From assembly GCA_942493215.1 (NCBI GenBank), contig OW818670.1, positions 558,001 through 622,000 of the forward strand: a DNA stretch of 64,000 nucleotides. The letters run 5' to 3'. This document shows, one piece after another, positions 1 through 8,521 of this stretch. The stretch's first letter is position 1, and each line of letters opens with the position of its first letter. Position numbers and translations under genes: made by a program. The stretch is from G942493215 sp942493215. Its GTDB lineage: Bacteria; Bacillota_I; Bacilli_A; RF39; UBA660. The notes under the pieces were generated by a model, which was given only the letters and a program-made list of their open reading frames with translations, was not told where the DNA came from and searched no databases.

Positions 1-1
1 G

Positions 2-1162
2 ACAGGTGGTATACCAACAGTGACTTGGAATAGTAGTAATCCTAATGCTGCAATAGTTGATAAAACAGGACGTGTAACAGCTGTAAAAGCCGGAACTGCC
101 ACAATAACTGCAACCGCCGGTGGTAAAACAGTCACAACAACGGTAACGGTAGTTAGCCCATCTACTAGCAATAATACTACTGATAATACCAATCCAAATA
201 ATACTAATAGTGATAACAGTGGTTCTAATAACAACAATACTAATACTAATACTGATAATTCCAATACCAACACTAACACTAACACAAATACCAATCCTAG
301 TCCAAGTGATACTAGTACACCTAGCATTAGTTTCAAAGTAACGGGAACACAAGGTAATAGTGGATGGTATAAATCAGTTGTTACTTTAGGTGTAACAATA
401 GGTAATTCAACTAATGTTACTGCTAAATATTGCGTTGTTAGTGCGGGATCTACTTGTACACCATCTAAAACAATTCCTACTAATGGAATTACCATTGGTA
501 ATGGTAAATGGGTATTATATTTTAATGCTACAAATAATGTTAACAAAAAAATAACTACAACAAGTAAACAAATTAATGTTGATTTTAGTGCTCCAATATG
601 CAAATATGATGTAAGCGATGAATGGGAAGATAACAAAAAAGTTACTTTTTCAGCTGTCGATTATATAAGTGATGTTAGGGGAATAAGATATAATGGTTAT
701 ATGTTTCTTGTTACTTCTAAATATATCATTGAACCAGATGGAACATATTCTATGACTTGTGAGGATATAGCGGGGAATACTGCAACCGCAACCGTTAGAA
801 TTATTTCCCAAACAGAATATGCTTATCGTACTTGTAAATCTTGTACTATTACATCGTATAATGCCTGGATAAAGAAAAGTCAAAGTTGTTATACAATTAA
901 TAAGACACCAAGTAAATATAATGCTGAAAAGGACGGAATGCTTGAATATTATGAGTGTACCCTACAATCAGGTACAGGCAATGGCTGTACCAAAGGACAA
1001 TATTATTGCCGTTATTATACAAGAACAGTAGTAAGAAATTGTTTAACAGGTTGTGTAACTTGGAGTCCATGGAGTGATTACTCAACAATTATTCAAAATG
1101 CCCTTAGAACAAAATATCAATATAAAGAGATAAAAAAACGTACAACATATAATGTTGGATAA
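2..1162 (+). CDS. Partial secreted Big2 Ig-like, Cys-rich surface protein (5' end outside window)
   Basis: The reading frame is open from the window edge, so the N-terminus is missing; 386 residues are visible. The first ~50 residues match a bacterial Ig-like group 2 domain (VTWNSSNP, then GTATITATAGG). A ~50-residue Asn/Thr/Ser linker follows. The rest is a Cys-rich region with CKSC and several single Cys, ending in a Trp motif (WSPWSDYS) that recalls thrombospondin-like WSxWS motifs, possibly by convergence. Such Big2 proteins are extracellular and act in adhesion or the cell envelope. The exact function is not recognisable. It precedes a pilin-like gene, but each seems to have its own signals: a terminator overlaps this gene's 3' end and a promoter follows. 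Confidence 0.75.
   Translation, partial: TGGIPTVTWNSSNPNAAIVDKTGRVTAVKAGTATITATAGGKTVTTTVTVVSPSTSNNTTDNTNPNNTNSDNSGSNNNNTNTNTDNSNTNTNTNTNTNPSPSDTSTPSISFKVTGTQGNSGWYKSVVTLGVTIGNSTNVTAKYCVVSAGSTCTPSKTIPTNGITIGNGKWVLYFNATNNVNKKITTTSKQINVDFSAPICKYDVSDEWEDNKKVTFSAVDYISDVRGIRYNGYMFLVTSKYIIEPDGTYSMTCEDIAGNTATATVRIISQTEYAYRTCKSCTITSYNAWIKKSQSCYTINKTPSKYNAEKDGMLEYYECTLQSGTGNGCTKGQYYCRYYTRTVVRNCLTGCVTWSPWSDYSTIIQNALRTKYQYKEIKKRTTYNVG
166..306 (+). repeat. Low-complexity Asn/Thr codon repeat (linker)
   Basis: Degenerate runs of AAT/ACT/AAC/ACA codons encode an Asn-Thr-Ser-Asp spacer between the Ig-like domain and the C-terminal part of the surface protein. It is coding, imperfect, and likely variable in length between strains (inference). 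Confidence 0.7.
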
Positions 1163-1180
1163 TATTTATCTCTTTTTTCT
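1124..1180 (+). terminator. Extended terminator overlapping the 3' end of the Ig-like gene
   Basis: An 11-bp stem pairs AAAGAGATAAA (1124-1134) with TTTATCTCTTT (1165-1175) and is followed by a T run. A second hairpin, CAACAT-ATA-ATGTTG (1143-1157), sits inside the large loop. Confidence 0.6.
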
Positions 1181-1208
1181 TGAAAAAATAACAATCATAA
1201 TATATAAT
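1180..1208 (+). promoter_or_regulatory. Sigma-A type promoter for pilin-like gene
   Basis: TTGAAA at 1180-1185, 17-nt spacer, TATAAT at 1203-1208, 23 nt upstream of the GTG start. Confidence 0.7.
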
Positions 1209-1230
1209 TAAGAAAGATAGGAGTGGTAAT

Positions 1231-1896
1231 GTGCGAAATTCTGGTTTTACTCTAGTAGAGGTATTAACGGTTACTATTATTTTAGGAGCCATTGCGCTTA
1301 TTACTATCCCAACCATTGATCGTTTGATGAAAAATTCTAATCAAAAAACCTATGAAGCTCAAGTTGATAACATAAAAGATGCTGCTAAACAGTGGTCAAC
1401 CAATAACCCTGAACACTTACCAAATGATATTGGGAGTACAACTGTTGTTGAGCTTAGAACTCTTAAACAAACGGGATATATTAATATGAAAATATTAAAT
1501 CCCTTAACCAAGGCTTATTTTTATGATAATACTTATGTTGTTATAACTAAACGATATAATAATTATACCTATGATGTTACTGTCACTGATACACCAGATG
1601 AAAATGATCAGGTCTATAGTGCTTCATATGAACTTTTACCAGTAATATCTTTAAACGGTGTCTTACCAACCACAACTATAGAGAGAAGTAGTAGTTATAC
1701 TATTGCTCAAAGTGATATAACAGCTACAGCTACAGGCACAAAAACAATTGATCATATCGATATTGATATAAGTAAAAATGGATTAAAAGTTACTTCTATT
1801 GATACCTCATCTGAAGCAACATATATTGTTACTTATAAAGCTTATGATAGCGACAATTTAAGTGCCATAATACAAAGAATAATAATAGTAAGTTAA
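1231..1896 (+). CDS. Type IV pilin-like / pseudopilin protein with prepilin N-terminus
   Basis: The protein starts MRNSGFTLVEVL, a prepilin cleavage/methylation site: cut after Gly5, Phe6 as first mature residue, Glu10 at +5. A hydrophobic helix follows (to ~residue 28). Pilins and pseudopilins are processed by a PilD/ComC-type peptidase and polymerise into pili or secretion pseudopili. The C-terminal ~80 residues look like a small Ig-like beta domain (LLPVISLNGVLPTTT onward). The start is GTG at 1231 with RBS GATAGGAGTGG upstream. No pilus ATPase, platform protein or prepilin peptidase lies in this window, so the partner genes must be elsewhere. Length (221 residues) is somewhat above a minimal pseudopilin. 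Confidence 0.8.
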   Translation: MRNSGFTLVEVLTVTIILGAIALITIPTIDRLMKNSNQKTYEAQVDNIKDAAKQWSTNNPEHLPNDIGSTTVVELRTLKQTGYINMKILNPLTKAYFYDNTYVVITKRYNNYTYDVTVTDTPDENDQVYSASYELLPVISLNGVLPTTTIERSSSYTIAQSDITATATGTKTIDHIDIDISKNGLKVTSIDTSSEATYIVTYKAYDSDNLSAIIQRIIIVS

Positions 1897-1897
1897 A

Positions 1898-1925
1898 ATA
1901 AAAGAGGTTACCTCTTTTATTTATT
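1898..1925 (+). terminator. Rho-independent terminator after pilin-like gene
   Basis: Perfect 10-bp stem ATAAAAGAGG (1898-1907) / CCTCTTTTAT (1911-1920), TTA loop, followed by T-rich sequence. Confidence 0.75.
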
Positions 1926-1954
1926 TTGACCTTAAAAAAAGATAGCTTTATATT
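1926..1954 (+). promoter_or_regulatory. Candidate promoter of parAB
   Basis: TTGACC at 1926-1931, 17-nt spacer, TATATT at 1949-1954. A second candidate, the extended -10 TGG-TAAAAT, lies at 1963-1971. Confidence 0.5.
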
Positions 1955-2006
1955 GTTAATTATGGTAAAATATTAATTGGATATAAATTAGAAATTTGGT
2001 GATGAT

Positions 2007-2792
2007 ATGGGAAAAATTATAGCACTTGTAAACCAAAAAGGTGGTGTTGGTAAAACAACATCAAGTATAAATTTAGCTGCCTCTTTAGGTTTTCTTAAGA
2101 AAAAGGTTTTACTAGTTGATCTAGATCCCCAAGGTAACACAACAACGGGAATTGGTGTAAATAAAGCCGATATTTCTAAAAGCATATATGATTTATTAAT
2201 AGATCAAGCAGAATTAAAAGATGTTATAGTTAAAAGTAATTTTAAAAATTTATATATTCTTCCAGCTACGATAAATTTAGCTGGTGCGGATATTGAATTA
2301 ATGGATAAAAGTCGAACTGAACCAGGTTTTGCTAAAGGCGGACAATTGAAAAAATATCTTGATGCAACAAGAGAATATTTTGATTACATAATTATTGATT
2401 GTCCACCTTCTTTAGGTATTTTAACAACTAATGCTTTAACAGCAGCTGATTCTGTTATTATACCAGTTCAATGTGAATTCTTTGCTTTAGAAGGTATTAT
2501 GCAATTATTAAATACTATTATGTTAGCTCAAAAGAATTTAAATCCTAAACTCGATATTGAAGGTGTATTATTAACAATGTTAGATAATCGAACTAATTTA
2601 GGATTAGAAGTAGTTGAAGATATTAAAGGATATTTTAAAGAACGAGTATATGATACGATTATTCCTCGTTTAGTTCGTCTATCAGAAGCTCCAAGTCATG
2701 GTAAACCAATTATTGCTTATGATCCTCAAAGCAGAGGAACAGAAGCTTATTTAAATTTAGCTAAGGAAGTGATTGCACGAAATGGAAAATAA
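2007..2792 (+). CDS. parA: Chromosome partitioning ATPase ParA/Soj
   Basis: 261 residues, a typical size for chromosomal ParA. The deviant Walker A is KGGVGKTT (residues 11-18) close to the N-terminus, followed by VLLVDLDPQGN and IIIDCPPSLG. ParA is a DNA-binding ATPase that, with ParB bound at parS, segregates replicated origins and can affect DnaA activity. ATG at 2007. It overlaps parB by 11 nt, implying translational coupling. Together with ychF, rpsF, ssb and rpsR downstream this is the oriC-proximal arrangement of Firmicutes. I saw no parS-like sequence in the window. Confidence 0.95.
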   Translation: MGKIIALVNQKGGVGKTTSSINLAASLGFLKKKVLLVDLDPQGNTTTGIGVNKADISKSIYDLLIDQAELKDVIVKSNFKNLYILPATINLAGADIELMDKSRTEPGFAKGGQLKKYLDATREYFDYIIIDCPPSLGILTTNALTAADSVIIPVQCEFFALEGIMQLLNTIMLAQKNLNPKLDIEGVLLTMLDNRTNLGLEVVEDIKGYFKERVYDTIIPRLVRLSEAPSHGKPIIAYDPQSRGTEAYLNLAKEVIARNGK

Positions 2793-3660
2793 AAAAAGAG
2801 CCCTTGGTCGAGGTCTAGAGCAATTATTTAATAGTGAAAACCTTGATGTTGAAAGTATTGAAAGACAAATATATGAAACAAGTAGTGCAGAAGAGATTAT
2901 TGATGTTAATCTTGATGAATTAAGACCTAATCCTTATCAGCCACGTAAAACTTTTAACGAAGAAAGTTTACAGGAATTATCAGATTCGATAAAAGAACAT
3001 GGTGTTTTTCAACCAATTATTATTAAAAAAAGTATTAAAGGCTATGAAATTATTGCTGGTGAAAGACGAGTAAGAGCTAGTCGTATGGCTGGTTTGACAA
3101 AGATACCAGCCATTGTTAGACCATTTACTGATACACAAATGATGGAAATAGCTTTATTAGAAAATCTTCAACGGGAAAATTTAAATGCCATTGAAGAAGC
3201 TAATGCTTACAAAGCTATGCTTGATAATCTAAATTTGACACAGGAAGATCTAGCTCGTAAGGTAGGCAAAAGTCGTAGTCATTTAACTAATGTATTAGGA
3301 TTATTAAGACTACCAAAATCAGTTCAAGAACTAGTTATGAATAATAAGATATCAATGGGTCATGCTCGTGTTTTAAGCAAATTAGAAGACGATGAAACGA
3401 TAATCTTATTGGCTAACAAAGTTGTTAATGAAGATTTAGCAGTTCGTGATATTGAAAAAATGGCTAGTGATCCTCATTTTGAACGTAAAAATAAGGTTAT
3501 ACGCCAAAAACTTGTCAATCAAGAACTAAAACACGTTGAAGATATGATGCGAGAAAAACTAGATACTAAAGTAAGAATAAAAGATCGGAAGATTGAAATA
3601 TCATATACTAATATAGCAGATTTAAATCGCATACTGGAAATTATTGATATAAGGGAATGA
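2782..3660 (+). CDS. parB: Chromosome partitioning protein ParB/Spo0J
   Basis: 292 residues from the ATG at 2782 (MENKKRALGRGLEQLF, the classical ParB start); AGGAAGTG at 2764-2771 is the RBS. The N-terminal CTPase/ParB domain carries PNPYQPRKTF, GERRVRASRMAG and ENLQRENLNAIEEA. A helix-turn-helix follows (LTQEDLARKVGKSRSHLTNVL) and then a C-terminal dimerisation region. ParB loads on parS as a CTP-dependent clamp and works with ParA. A TTG nine bases upstream is in frame but worse placed. Ends in TGA, evidence that TGA is a stop here. Confidence 0.95.
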   Translation: MENKKRALGRGLEQLFNSENLDVESIERQIYETSSAEEIIDVNLDELRPNPYQPRKTFNEESLQELSDSIKEHGVFQPIIIKKSIKGYEIIAGERRVRASRMAGLTKIPAIVRPFTDTQMMEIALLENLQRENLNAIEEANAYKAMLDNLNLTQEDLARKVGKSRSHLTNVLGLLRLPKSVQELVMNNKISMGHARVLSKLEDDETIILLANKVVNEDLAVRDIEKMASDPHFERKNKVIRQKLVNQELKHVEDMMREKLDTKVRIKDRKIEISYTNIADLNRILEIIDIRE

Positions 3661-3664
3661 TAAT

Positions 3665-3850
3665 GTGGATAAAGAATATCAATTAGGTAGCATTGTTACT
3701 ATGAAAAAGGGCCATCCTTGTGGTAGTAATGAATGGGAAATAATTAGAACAGGCGCAGATATTAAAATTAAATGTCGTCAGTGTCAACATGTGGTTATGC
3801 TACCAAGAATTGAATTTAACAAAAAACTTAAGAAAGTAATTAATAAGTAG
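3665..3850 (+). CDS. DUF951 small protein
   Basis: 61 residues with the DUF951 pattern: LGSIVTMKKGHPCGSNEWEI, then DIKIKCRQCQHVVMLPR. Cys residues of the PCG and CRQC segments could bind metal (inference). DUF951 proteins are found next to parB and ychF in many Firmicutes; their function is unknown. GTG start at 3665, four bases after the parB stop, so it is almost certainly co-transcribed with parAB. Confidence 0.85.
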   Translation: MDKEYQLGSIVTMKKGHPCGSNEWEIIRTGADIKIKCRQCQHVVMLPRIEFNKKLKKVINK

Positions 3851-3858
3851 GTGAAAAT

Positions 3859-5391
3859 ATGGCAAGAAAAAAACATAGTATCTTTTTAGGCCCTATTTTG
3901 GTTATTTTAATTATGATTATTATTGTTGCACTATGCAGTCTAATATTTTCATTAATAGGTATAAGTGGGCAACAAACTATTATTAATGGTGAAGAGATAA
4001 AAACAACATTGGTATCGGTTAATAATTTAATTTCTAAACAAGGAATAAAGTTTATATTCTCTAATGTTGTTATTAATCTTCAATTGTTTGAGCCGTTGTT
4101 TTTGTTAATTATATCATTAATAGGTATTAGCATTGGTGAGGCAAGTGGTTTATTTAAAAACCTTTTTATGCCTTTTCATCGTGTTAAAATATCAATTATT
4201 ATAATGATAACTTTGATTGTTGGAATAATTAGTAATATATTAGGTCCTGCTGCTTATGCTTTATTGCTACCATTAGCGGGAATATTTTATAAAGATATTG
4301 GTCGTAATCCAATGCTTGGGATTATAACTATGTTTATAGCACTTACCATTGGCCAAGGCGCAGGTTTAGTGTTTAACGCTGATGAATATGCTTTAGGACA
4401 ATTAACGCAAACAGCTGCCCAATTATCGGTCGACAAAACATTCACATATAATATACTTTCTAATATTTATATTATTATTAGTGCCTTCTTTGTTCTTGTC
4501 TTTATTGGCCACTTTGTTGTTGAAAAATACATTGTTCCTAAAATGTCAAAATGGGAAATGTCAGAAGAAGAAAAGGTAGAAAAAGATCTTCAAAATACAT
4601 CAAAAAAAGCTCTGTATCGGTCTCTTTTGGCATTTATATTAATTATACTTGTAGTCATTTATATGATTATTCCTAATTTACCAGGTAGTGGGATTCTTCT
4701 AGCTAGTGAAGGAACATCATATTTAGATCGTTTATTTGGTGCTGATGCAACATTCACTTCTTCATTATCATTCATAATAGCTTTTACGCTAATGATTTGT
4801 GGTGGGGTATATGGCTTTGTATCACAGAATATTAAAAACATTTACGAATATAATAATTCATTAGAAAAAAGCTTTAAAAGTATATCTTTTGCTTTAGTTC
4901 TTTTCTTTTTCATTGCCCAGTTGATAGGAATACTTAATTACACAAATTTAAATACTATTCTAGCAACAAAATTAATTGATCTAATAAGTTCATTATCGAT
5001 GACGGGTTTGCCACTTATTATTTCCTTTTTCATAATAGCCATTATCATAACAATTTTAATTCCAGCTATTACTACGAAATGGATAATAATGTCACCAATT
5101 GTTGTACCACTTATGATGCGAGCTAATATAACTCCTAATTTGGCTCAATATACTTTTATTGTAGCTGATGGCATTGGAAAGTGTTTAACACCAATATTTG
5201 GTTATTTTATTTTAATGATTGCATTATTACAAAAGTATAATCAGAATTTTGATAACAAAATAACAATTTTTGGAACATTAAGAAAAATATGGCCAGCTAT
5301 AGTCTTATTTATTGTTATTTGGTTATTGGTTATTAGTGGTTGGTATGTAATAGGTATTCCTTTAGGAATTAACACTTTACCAACTTTATAA
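3859..5391 (+). CDS. AbgT-family transporter (p-aminobenzoyl-glutamate transporter-like)
   Basis: 510 residues with about a dozen hydrophobic segments. Family-like motifs: LIGISIGEASGLF near the start, LGPAAYALLLPLAGIFYKDIGRNP in the middle, and near the C-terminus SPIVVPLMMRANITPNLAQYTF followed by DGIGKCLTPIFGYF. AbgT members import p-aminobenzoyl-glutamate or export antimetabolites such as sulfonamides; the substrate cannot be inferred here. Located between DUF951 and ychF with 8-nt and 17-nt gaps, so it has been inserted into an otherwise conserved housekeeping operon. Confidence 0.8.
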   Translation: MARKKHSIFLGPILVILIMIIIVALCSLIFSLIGISGQQTIINGEEIKTTLVSVNNLISKQGIKFIFSNVVINLQLFEPLFLLIISLIGISIGEASGLFKNLFMPFHRVKISIIIMITLIVGIISNILGPAAYALLLPLAGIFYKDIGRNPMLGIITMFIALTIGQGAGLVFNADEYALGQLTQTAAQLSVDKTFTYNILSNIYIIISAFFVLVFIGHFVVEKYIVPKMSKWEMSEEEKVEKDLQNTSKKALYRSLLAFILIILVVIYMIIPNLPGSGILLASEGTSYLDRLFGADATFTSSLSFIIAFTLMICGGVYGFVSQNIKNIYEYNNSLEKSFKSISFALVLFFFIAQLIGILNYTNLNTILATKLIDLISSLSMTGLPLIISFFIIAIIITILIPAITTKWIIMSPIVVPLMMRANITPNLAQYTFIVADGIGKCLTPIFGYFILMIALLQKYNQNFDNKITIFGTLRKIWPAIVLFIVIWLLVISGWYVIGIPLGINTLPTL

Positions 5392-5408
5392 GATGAGGGG
5401 GAATTTTA

Positions 5409-6509
5409 ATGGGATTAACAGCCGGTATCGTAGGCTTACCAAATGTTGGTAAATCAACATTATTTAACGCGATCACTAAACAAAATGTTTTAGCTGCCAA
5501 CTATCCGTTTGCAACTATTGATCCTAATGTTGGTACAGTAACAGTACCAGATGAGCGAATGACATATTTATATGATTTATATTTACCAAAAAGCTTTGTG
5601 CCTACAACCTTCGAATTTATTGATATCGCAGGTTTAGTTAAAGGGGCTTCTTTAGGCGAGGGATTAGGCAATAAATTTCTATCTCATATTCGGGAAGTTG
5701 ATGCGATATGTGAGGTTGTTCGTTGTTTTGAAGATCCAAACGTAATCCATGTTGATGGAACAATTGATCCTGTAAGGGATATTGAAACTATCGAATTAGA
5801 GTTAATGTTATCGGATTTAGAAGTTTTAGATAATCGTCTTAATCGAATTGGTAAGAAAGCATCTATGTCTAAAGATAAAGATGCAACTATGGAAGTTGAA
5901 TTATTAAATAAAATTCGTTCAAATTTAACGGAAAATATTCCAATAAGAGATCTTGATTTGAGTGAGGAAGAAAGAAAAGCTATTAAATCATACAGTTTTT
6001 TAACTTCTAAACCAGTTATTTATGTTGCTAATGTCAGTGAGATGGATTTAGCAATCGGTACCAATATGCATCTTAAAAAACTAATAGATTATGCTACAAG
6101 TAAAAAGATAAGTGTGGTACCATTATGTGCTAAAATTGAATCAGAATTAAGTGAGTTAACATCTGACGAAAAGAAAGAATTCCTAAAAGAATTGGGTTTA
6201 CCAGAGAGTGGACTAGATACACTTATTAAAATAACCTATAAGATTTTAGGCCTAGAAACCTTCTTTACGGCCGGTTCAGATGAAGTGAAGGCATGGACCT
6301 ATAAGCAAGGTACAAAGGCTCCAGAATGTGCTGGTCTTATCCACAATGATATTATGCGAGGATTCATTAGAGCTGAAATTATATCATTTGATGATTTAAA
6401 GAAATATGGTACCGAAAAAGCGGCCAAAGAAGGCGGTAAGCTGCGCATTGAGGGTAAAGAATACTTAATGCAAGATGGAGATATTGTCTATTTTAGGTTT
6501 AATGTCTAA
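5409..6509 (+). CDS. ychF: Redox-responsive Obg-family ATPase YchF
   Basis: 366 residues, the family's usual size. G1 is GLPNVGKST at the N-terminus, with FIDIAGLVKGASLGEGLGNKFL as switch II, and a TGS-type C-terminal domain ending DGDIVYFRFNV. YchF/OLA1 proteins prefer ATP over GTP, bind ribosomes and affect stress responses. RBS GAGGGGG just upstream of ATG 5409. Confidence 0.95.
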   Translation: MGLTAGIVGLPNVGKSTLFNAITKQNVLAANYPFATIDPNVGTVTVPDERMTYLYDLYLPKSFVPTTFEFIDIAGLVKGASLGEGLGNKFLSHIREVDAICEVVRCFEDPNVIHVDGTIDPVRDIETIELELMLSDLEVLDNRLNRIGKKASMSKDKDATMEVELLNKIRSNLTENIPIRDLDLSEEERKAIKSYSFLTSKPVIYVANVSEMDLAIGTNMHLKKLIDYATSKKISVVPLCAKIESELSELTSDEKKEFLKELGLPESGLDTLIKITYKILGLETFFTAGSDEVKAWTYKQGTKAPECAGLIHNDIMRGFIRAEIISFDDLKKYGTEKAAKEGGKLRIEGKEYLMQDGDIVYFRFNV

Positions 6510-6568
6510 AAACGCTTATAAAATAATGCTTATTTTATGTATAATAAGCATAATATGATAAAAAAAGG

Positions 6569-6597
6569 TTTACAATAATTACTAAATTTGTTATAAT
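6569..6597 (+). promoter_or_regulatory. Promoter of rpsF-ssb-rpsR
   Basis: TTTACA at 6569-6574, exact 17-nt spacer, TATAAT at 6592-6597; 68 nt upstream of rpsF, leaving a structured leader. Confidence 0.8.
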
Positions 6598-6616
6598 CAT
6601 TGCGAGTATTAATTTA

Positions 6617-6656
6617 CTCCTTGCTTCTTTTTAAAGAAGCCAAAGACCATAAGGAG
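6617..6656 (+). promoter_or_regulatory. Candidate S6:S18 ribosomal-protein leader of rpsF
   Basis: The leader folds as an outer stem CTCCTT (6617-6622) / AAGGAG (6651-6656), an inner stem GCTTCTTT (6623-6630) / AAAGAAGC (6633-6640) and a 10-nt 3' bulge (CAAAGACCAT). The outer stem masks the rpsF Shine-Dalgarno. bS6:bS18 autoregulatory leaders upstream of rpsF are known in many bacteria; membership of that family is inference. Confidence 0.5.
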
Positions 6657-6664
6657 GTGTAAAA

Positions 6665-6955
6665 ATGAGAAAATACGAAATAATGTATATCGTAAGACCT
6701 ACACTAAGTGAAGAAGAAATTAAAGGAGTTACTGAAAACTTCAAAAAGATTTTAACTTCTAATGGCGCTAATATTACCAATGTTAGCGAAATGGGTCAAA
6801 GAGAATTAGCTTATGAAATTAAAGATTTCAAATCAGGCTATTACTACGTATATATTGTTGAAGCTAAAGATGATAAAGCTATTAGTGAATTCAATCGTTT
6901 AGCTAAAAACAGTAATGACATCATTCGTCATTTAATAACTAAATTAGAAGCATAA
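6665..6955 (+). CDS. rpsF: Small ribosomal subunit protein bS6
   Basis: 96 residues, normal for bS6, opening MRKYEIMYIVRPTLSEEE and containing GQRELAYEIKDFKSGYYYVY. It sits in the 30S platform with bS18. Strong RBS AAGGAGGTG eight bases upstream. First gene of the conserved rpsF-ssb-rpsR operon. Confidence 0.97.
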   Translation: MRKYEIMYIVRPTLSEEEIKGVTENFKKILTSNGANITNVSEMGQRELAYEIKDFKSGYYYVYIVEAKDDKAISEFNRLAKNSNDIIRHLITKLEA

Positions 6956-6972
6956 GAAAAGAGGTAGTTATT

Positions 6973-7461
6973 TTGAATAGAGCAATGTTAATTGGTCGTT
7001 TAACGGCCAAACCAGAGTTACGTTATACAAGCTCAAACTTACCTTATTCGCGTTTTACAATTGCTATAAATAGAAGTTATAGTAATCAACAAGGACAAAG
7101 AGAAACCGATTTTATTAATGTTGCCGTATGGCGTAAACAAGCTGAAAACGTTTGTAATTTTTTAGATAAGGGTAGTCTTGTTTCTGTTGAAGGAAGAATT
7201 CAAAGTGGAAGTTATGATGACAAAGATGGTAACAAAAGATATACGATGGAAATAGTTGCTGATTCTGTACAATTTTTAGAGAGTAAGCAACAATCAAGAA
7301 ATCGCGGACAAAGCGGCCCTAATGATGTAAACCCTTATGATTATCAAGATGATAGTCAAGGAGGCTCACAAGGGGGATCAAAAGCAAATATTAATGTTGA
7401 TAACGATCCTTTTGCTGACTTTGGTGATAGTGTATCCATTGATGACAACTTCCTAGATTAA
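6973..7461 (+). CDS. ssb: Single-stranded DNA-binding protein SSB
   Basis: 162 residues. N-terminal OB fold starts MNRAMLIGRLTAKPELRYT and continues RETDFINVAVWRKQAENV. A Gly/Gln/Asp-rich tail follows, and the acidic tip ends in DDNFLD; the family's DDDIPF-type tip binds repair and replication partners, so this tip is a divergent version. TTG start at 6973 with RBS GAGGTAG. Lies between rpsF and rpsR as in Bacillus. Confidence 0.95.
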   Translation: MNRAMLIGRLTAKPELRYTSSNLPYSRFTIAINRSYSNQQGQRETDFINVAVWRKQAENVCNFLDKGSLVSVEGRIQSGSYDDKDGNKRYTMEIVADSVQFLESKQQSRNRGQSGPNDVNPYDYQDDSQGGSQGGSKANINVDNDPFADFGDSVSIDDNFLD

Positions 7462-7476
7462 AGGAGGAAAATAAAA

Positions 7477-7695
7477 ATGGCAGAGTTTTATAAAAAGAAG
7501 AAAAAAATATGTCAAATGTGCGCTGGTAAATCAGTTGATTATAAAGATGTTGAAATAATCAAAAAGTATATTAGTGGTGATAAAGGAAAAATTTTACCAC
7601 GTCGTATAACTGGTGCATGTTCTAAACATCAACGTCATATTGCTGACGAAGTAAAAAAAGCTCGTTTTATGGCTTTAGTACCTTTTACTAAATAA
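7477..7695 (+). CDS. rpsR: Small ribosomal subunit protein bS18
   Basis: 72 residues, typical size. Contains the N-terminal KKKKKICQMC segment, then DYKDVEIIKKYISGDKGKI and LPRRITGACSKHQRHI. The two early Cys (CQMC) and the Cys of GACSKH suggest a zinc-binding bS18 variant (inference). RBS AAAGGAGG upstream; a terminator follows. Confidence 0.96.
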   Translation: MAEFYKKKKKICQMCAGKSVDYKDVEIIKKYISGDKGKILPRRITGACSKHQRHIADEVKKARFMALVPFTK

Positions 7696-7700
7696 TAAAT

Positions 7701-7729
7701 AAGCATTCACTAAATGTGAATGTTTTTTT
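7701..7729 (+). terminator. Terminator of rpsF-ssb-rpsR
   Basis: Stem CATTCAC (7704-7710) / GTGAATG (7716-7722), extended by AAG/TTT pairs, followed by seven T. Confidence 0.85.
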
Positions 7730-7817
7730 GTGATAATTATTGCATATCATATCAACTTGTGGTAACATTTAATATATAACAAAATATAACAAATAGCTAA
7801 CTAAAGAGGTGATAGCA

Positions 7818-8519
7818 TTGGTTAATTTTATTATCTGTGATGACAACAAAGAAATGGTAAAAAAAGTTGAAGATATTATTGATAAGATAATGTTTAAAAA
7901 TAAAATAGGTTATCGAAAACATATTTTTTATGATTATGATAGTAAATTTGTTAAAGAAATTGATAATCGTCTTCCATCTAAAATATATATTTTAGATATT
8001 GAAACACCTAGCGGATCGGGTATTGATATAGCAAGAAAAATTCGAAATAATGATATGAATAGCATAATTATTTTTATGACTATTCACGAGGAACTTGGTT
8101 ATGTTATTTTGAGAAATGAGTTTATGTTCTTATCCTTCATTAATAAATATGATGATTTTGAAACTAAGATGTCATCATCATTAAAAAAAGCTATTGAAAC
8201 ATTAGGTAAGAAAATAGCCTTAAAAATAGAAGATGGTGGTATTATCTATAAAATACCATTAAAGGATATATTATATATAACTCGTGATAGTGTTGAAAGA
8301 AAAGCAATAATAAAAACGGATTACACAGAATTTAAAATTAATCGCACTATAACTGAATTACAAGAATTATTAGATGATCGTTTTAAATTATCACATCGTG
8401 CTTGTATAGTAAATGTTGAAAGGATAAGAATAGCCGACTTTAAAAAAAGTCTTATTATTTTCGATAATAATGAACGCATTAACTTAATAACAAAGGCCTT
8501 TAAGAAAGAAGTGAAGTAG
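7818..8519 (+). CDS. agrA: AgrA-like LytTR response regulator
   Basis: 233 residues from the TTG at 7818, which sits 6 nt after AAAGAGGTG; an in-frame GTG at 7809 lies inside that RBS and is less likely. The receiver domain has acidic residues CDD (7-9) and phosphoacceptor Asp60 (YILDIE). The C-terminal ~100 residues are a LytTR DNA-binding domain (YKIPLKDILYITRD, then FKLSHRACIVNV). AgrA-type regulators are phosphorylated by AgrC and activate agr promoters. Three bases separate it from agrC, so the two are one operon. The agrA-before-agrC order is reversed relative to staphylococcal agrBDCA. Confidence 0.88.
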   Translation: MVNFIICDDNKEMVKKVEDIIDKIMFKNKIGYRKHIFYDYDSKFVKEIDNRLPSKIYILDIETPSGSGIDIARKIRNNDMNSIIIFMTIHEELGYVILRNEFMFLSFINKYDDFETKMSSSLKKAIETLGKKIALKIEDGGIIYKIPLKDILYITRDSVERKAIIKTDYTEFKINRTITELQELLDDRFKLSHRACIVNVERIRIADFKKSLIIFDNNERINLITKAFKKEVK

Positions 8520-8521
8520 TA

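Noticed and set aside
166..306. Tandem DNA repeat or CRISPR-like array
   Set aside because: The repeats are degenerate Asn/Thr codons in frame within a coding region, without spacers.
2007..3660. Plasmid-type par system
   Set aside because: ParA/ParB are of chromosomal Soj/Spo0J type and lie in the conserved oriC-proximal gene order.
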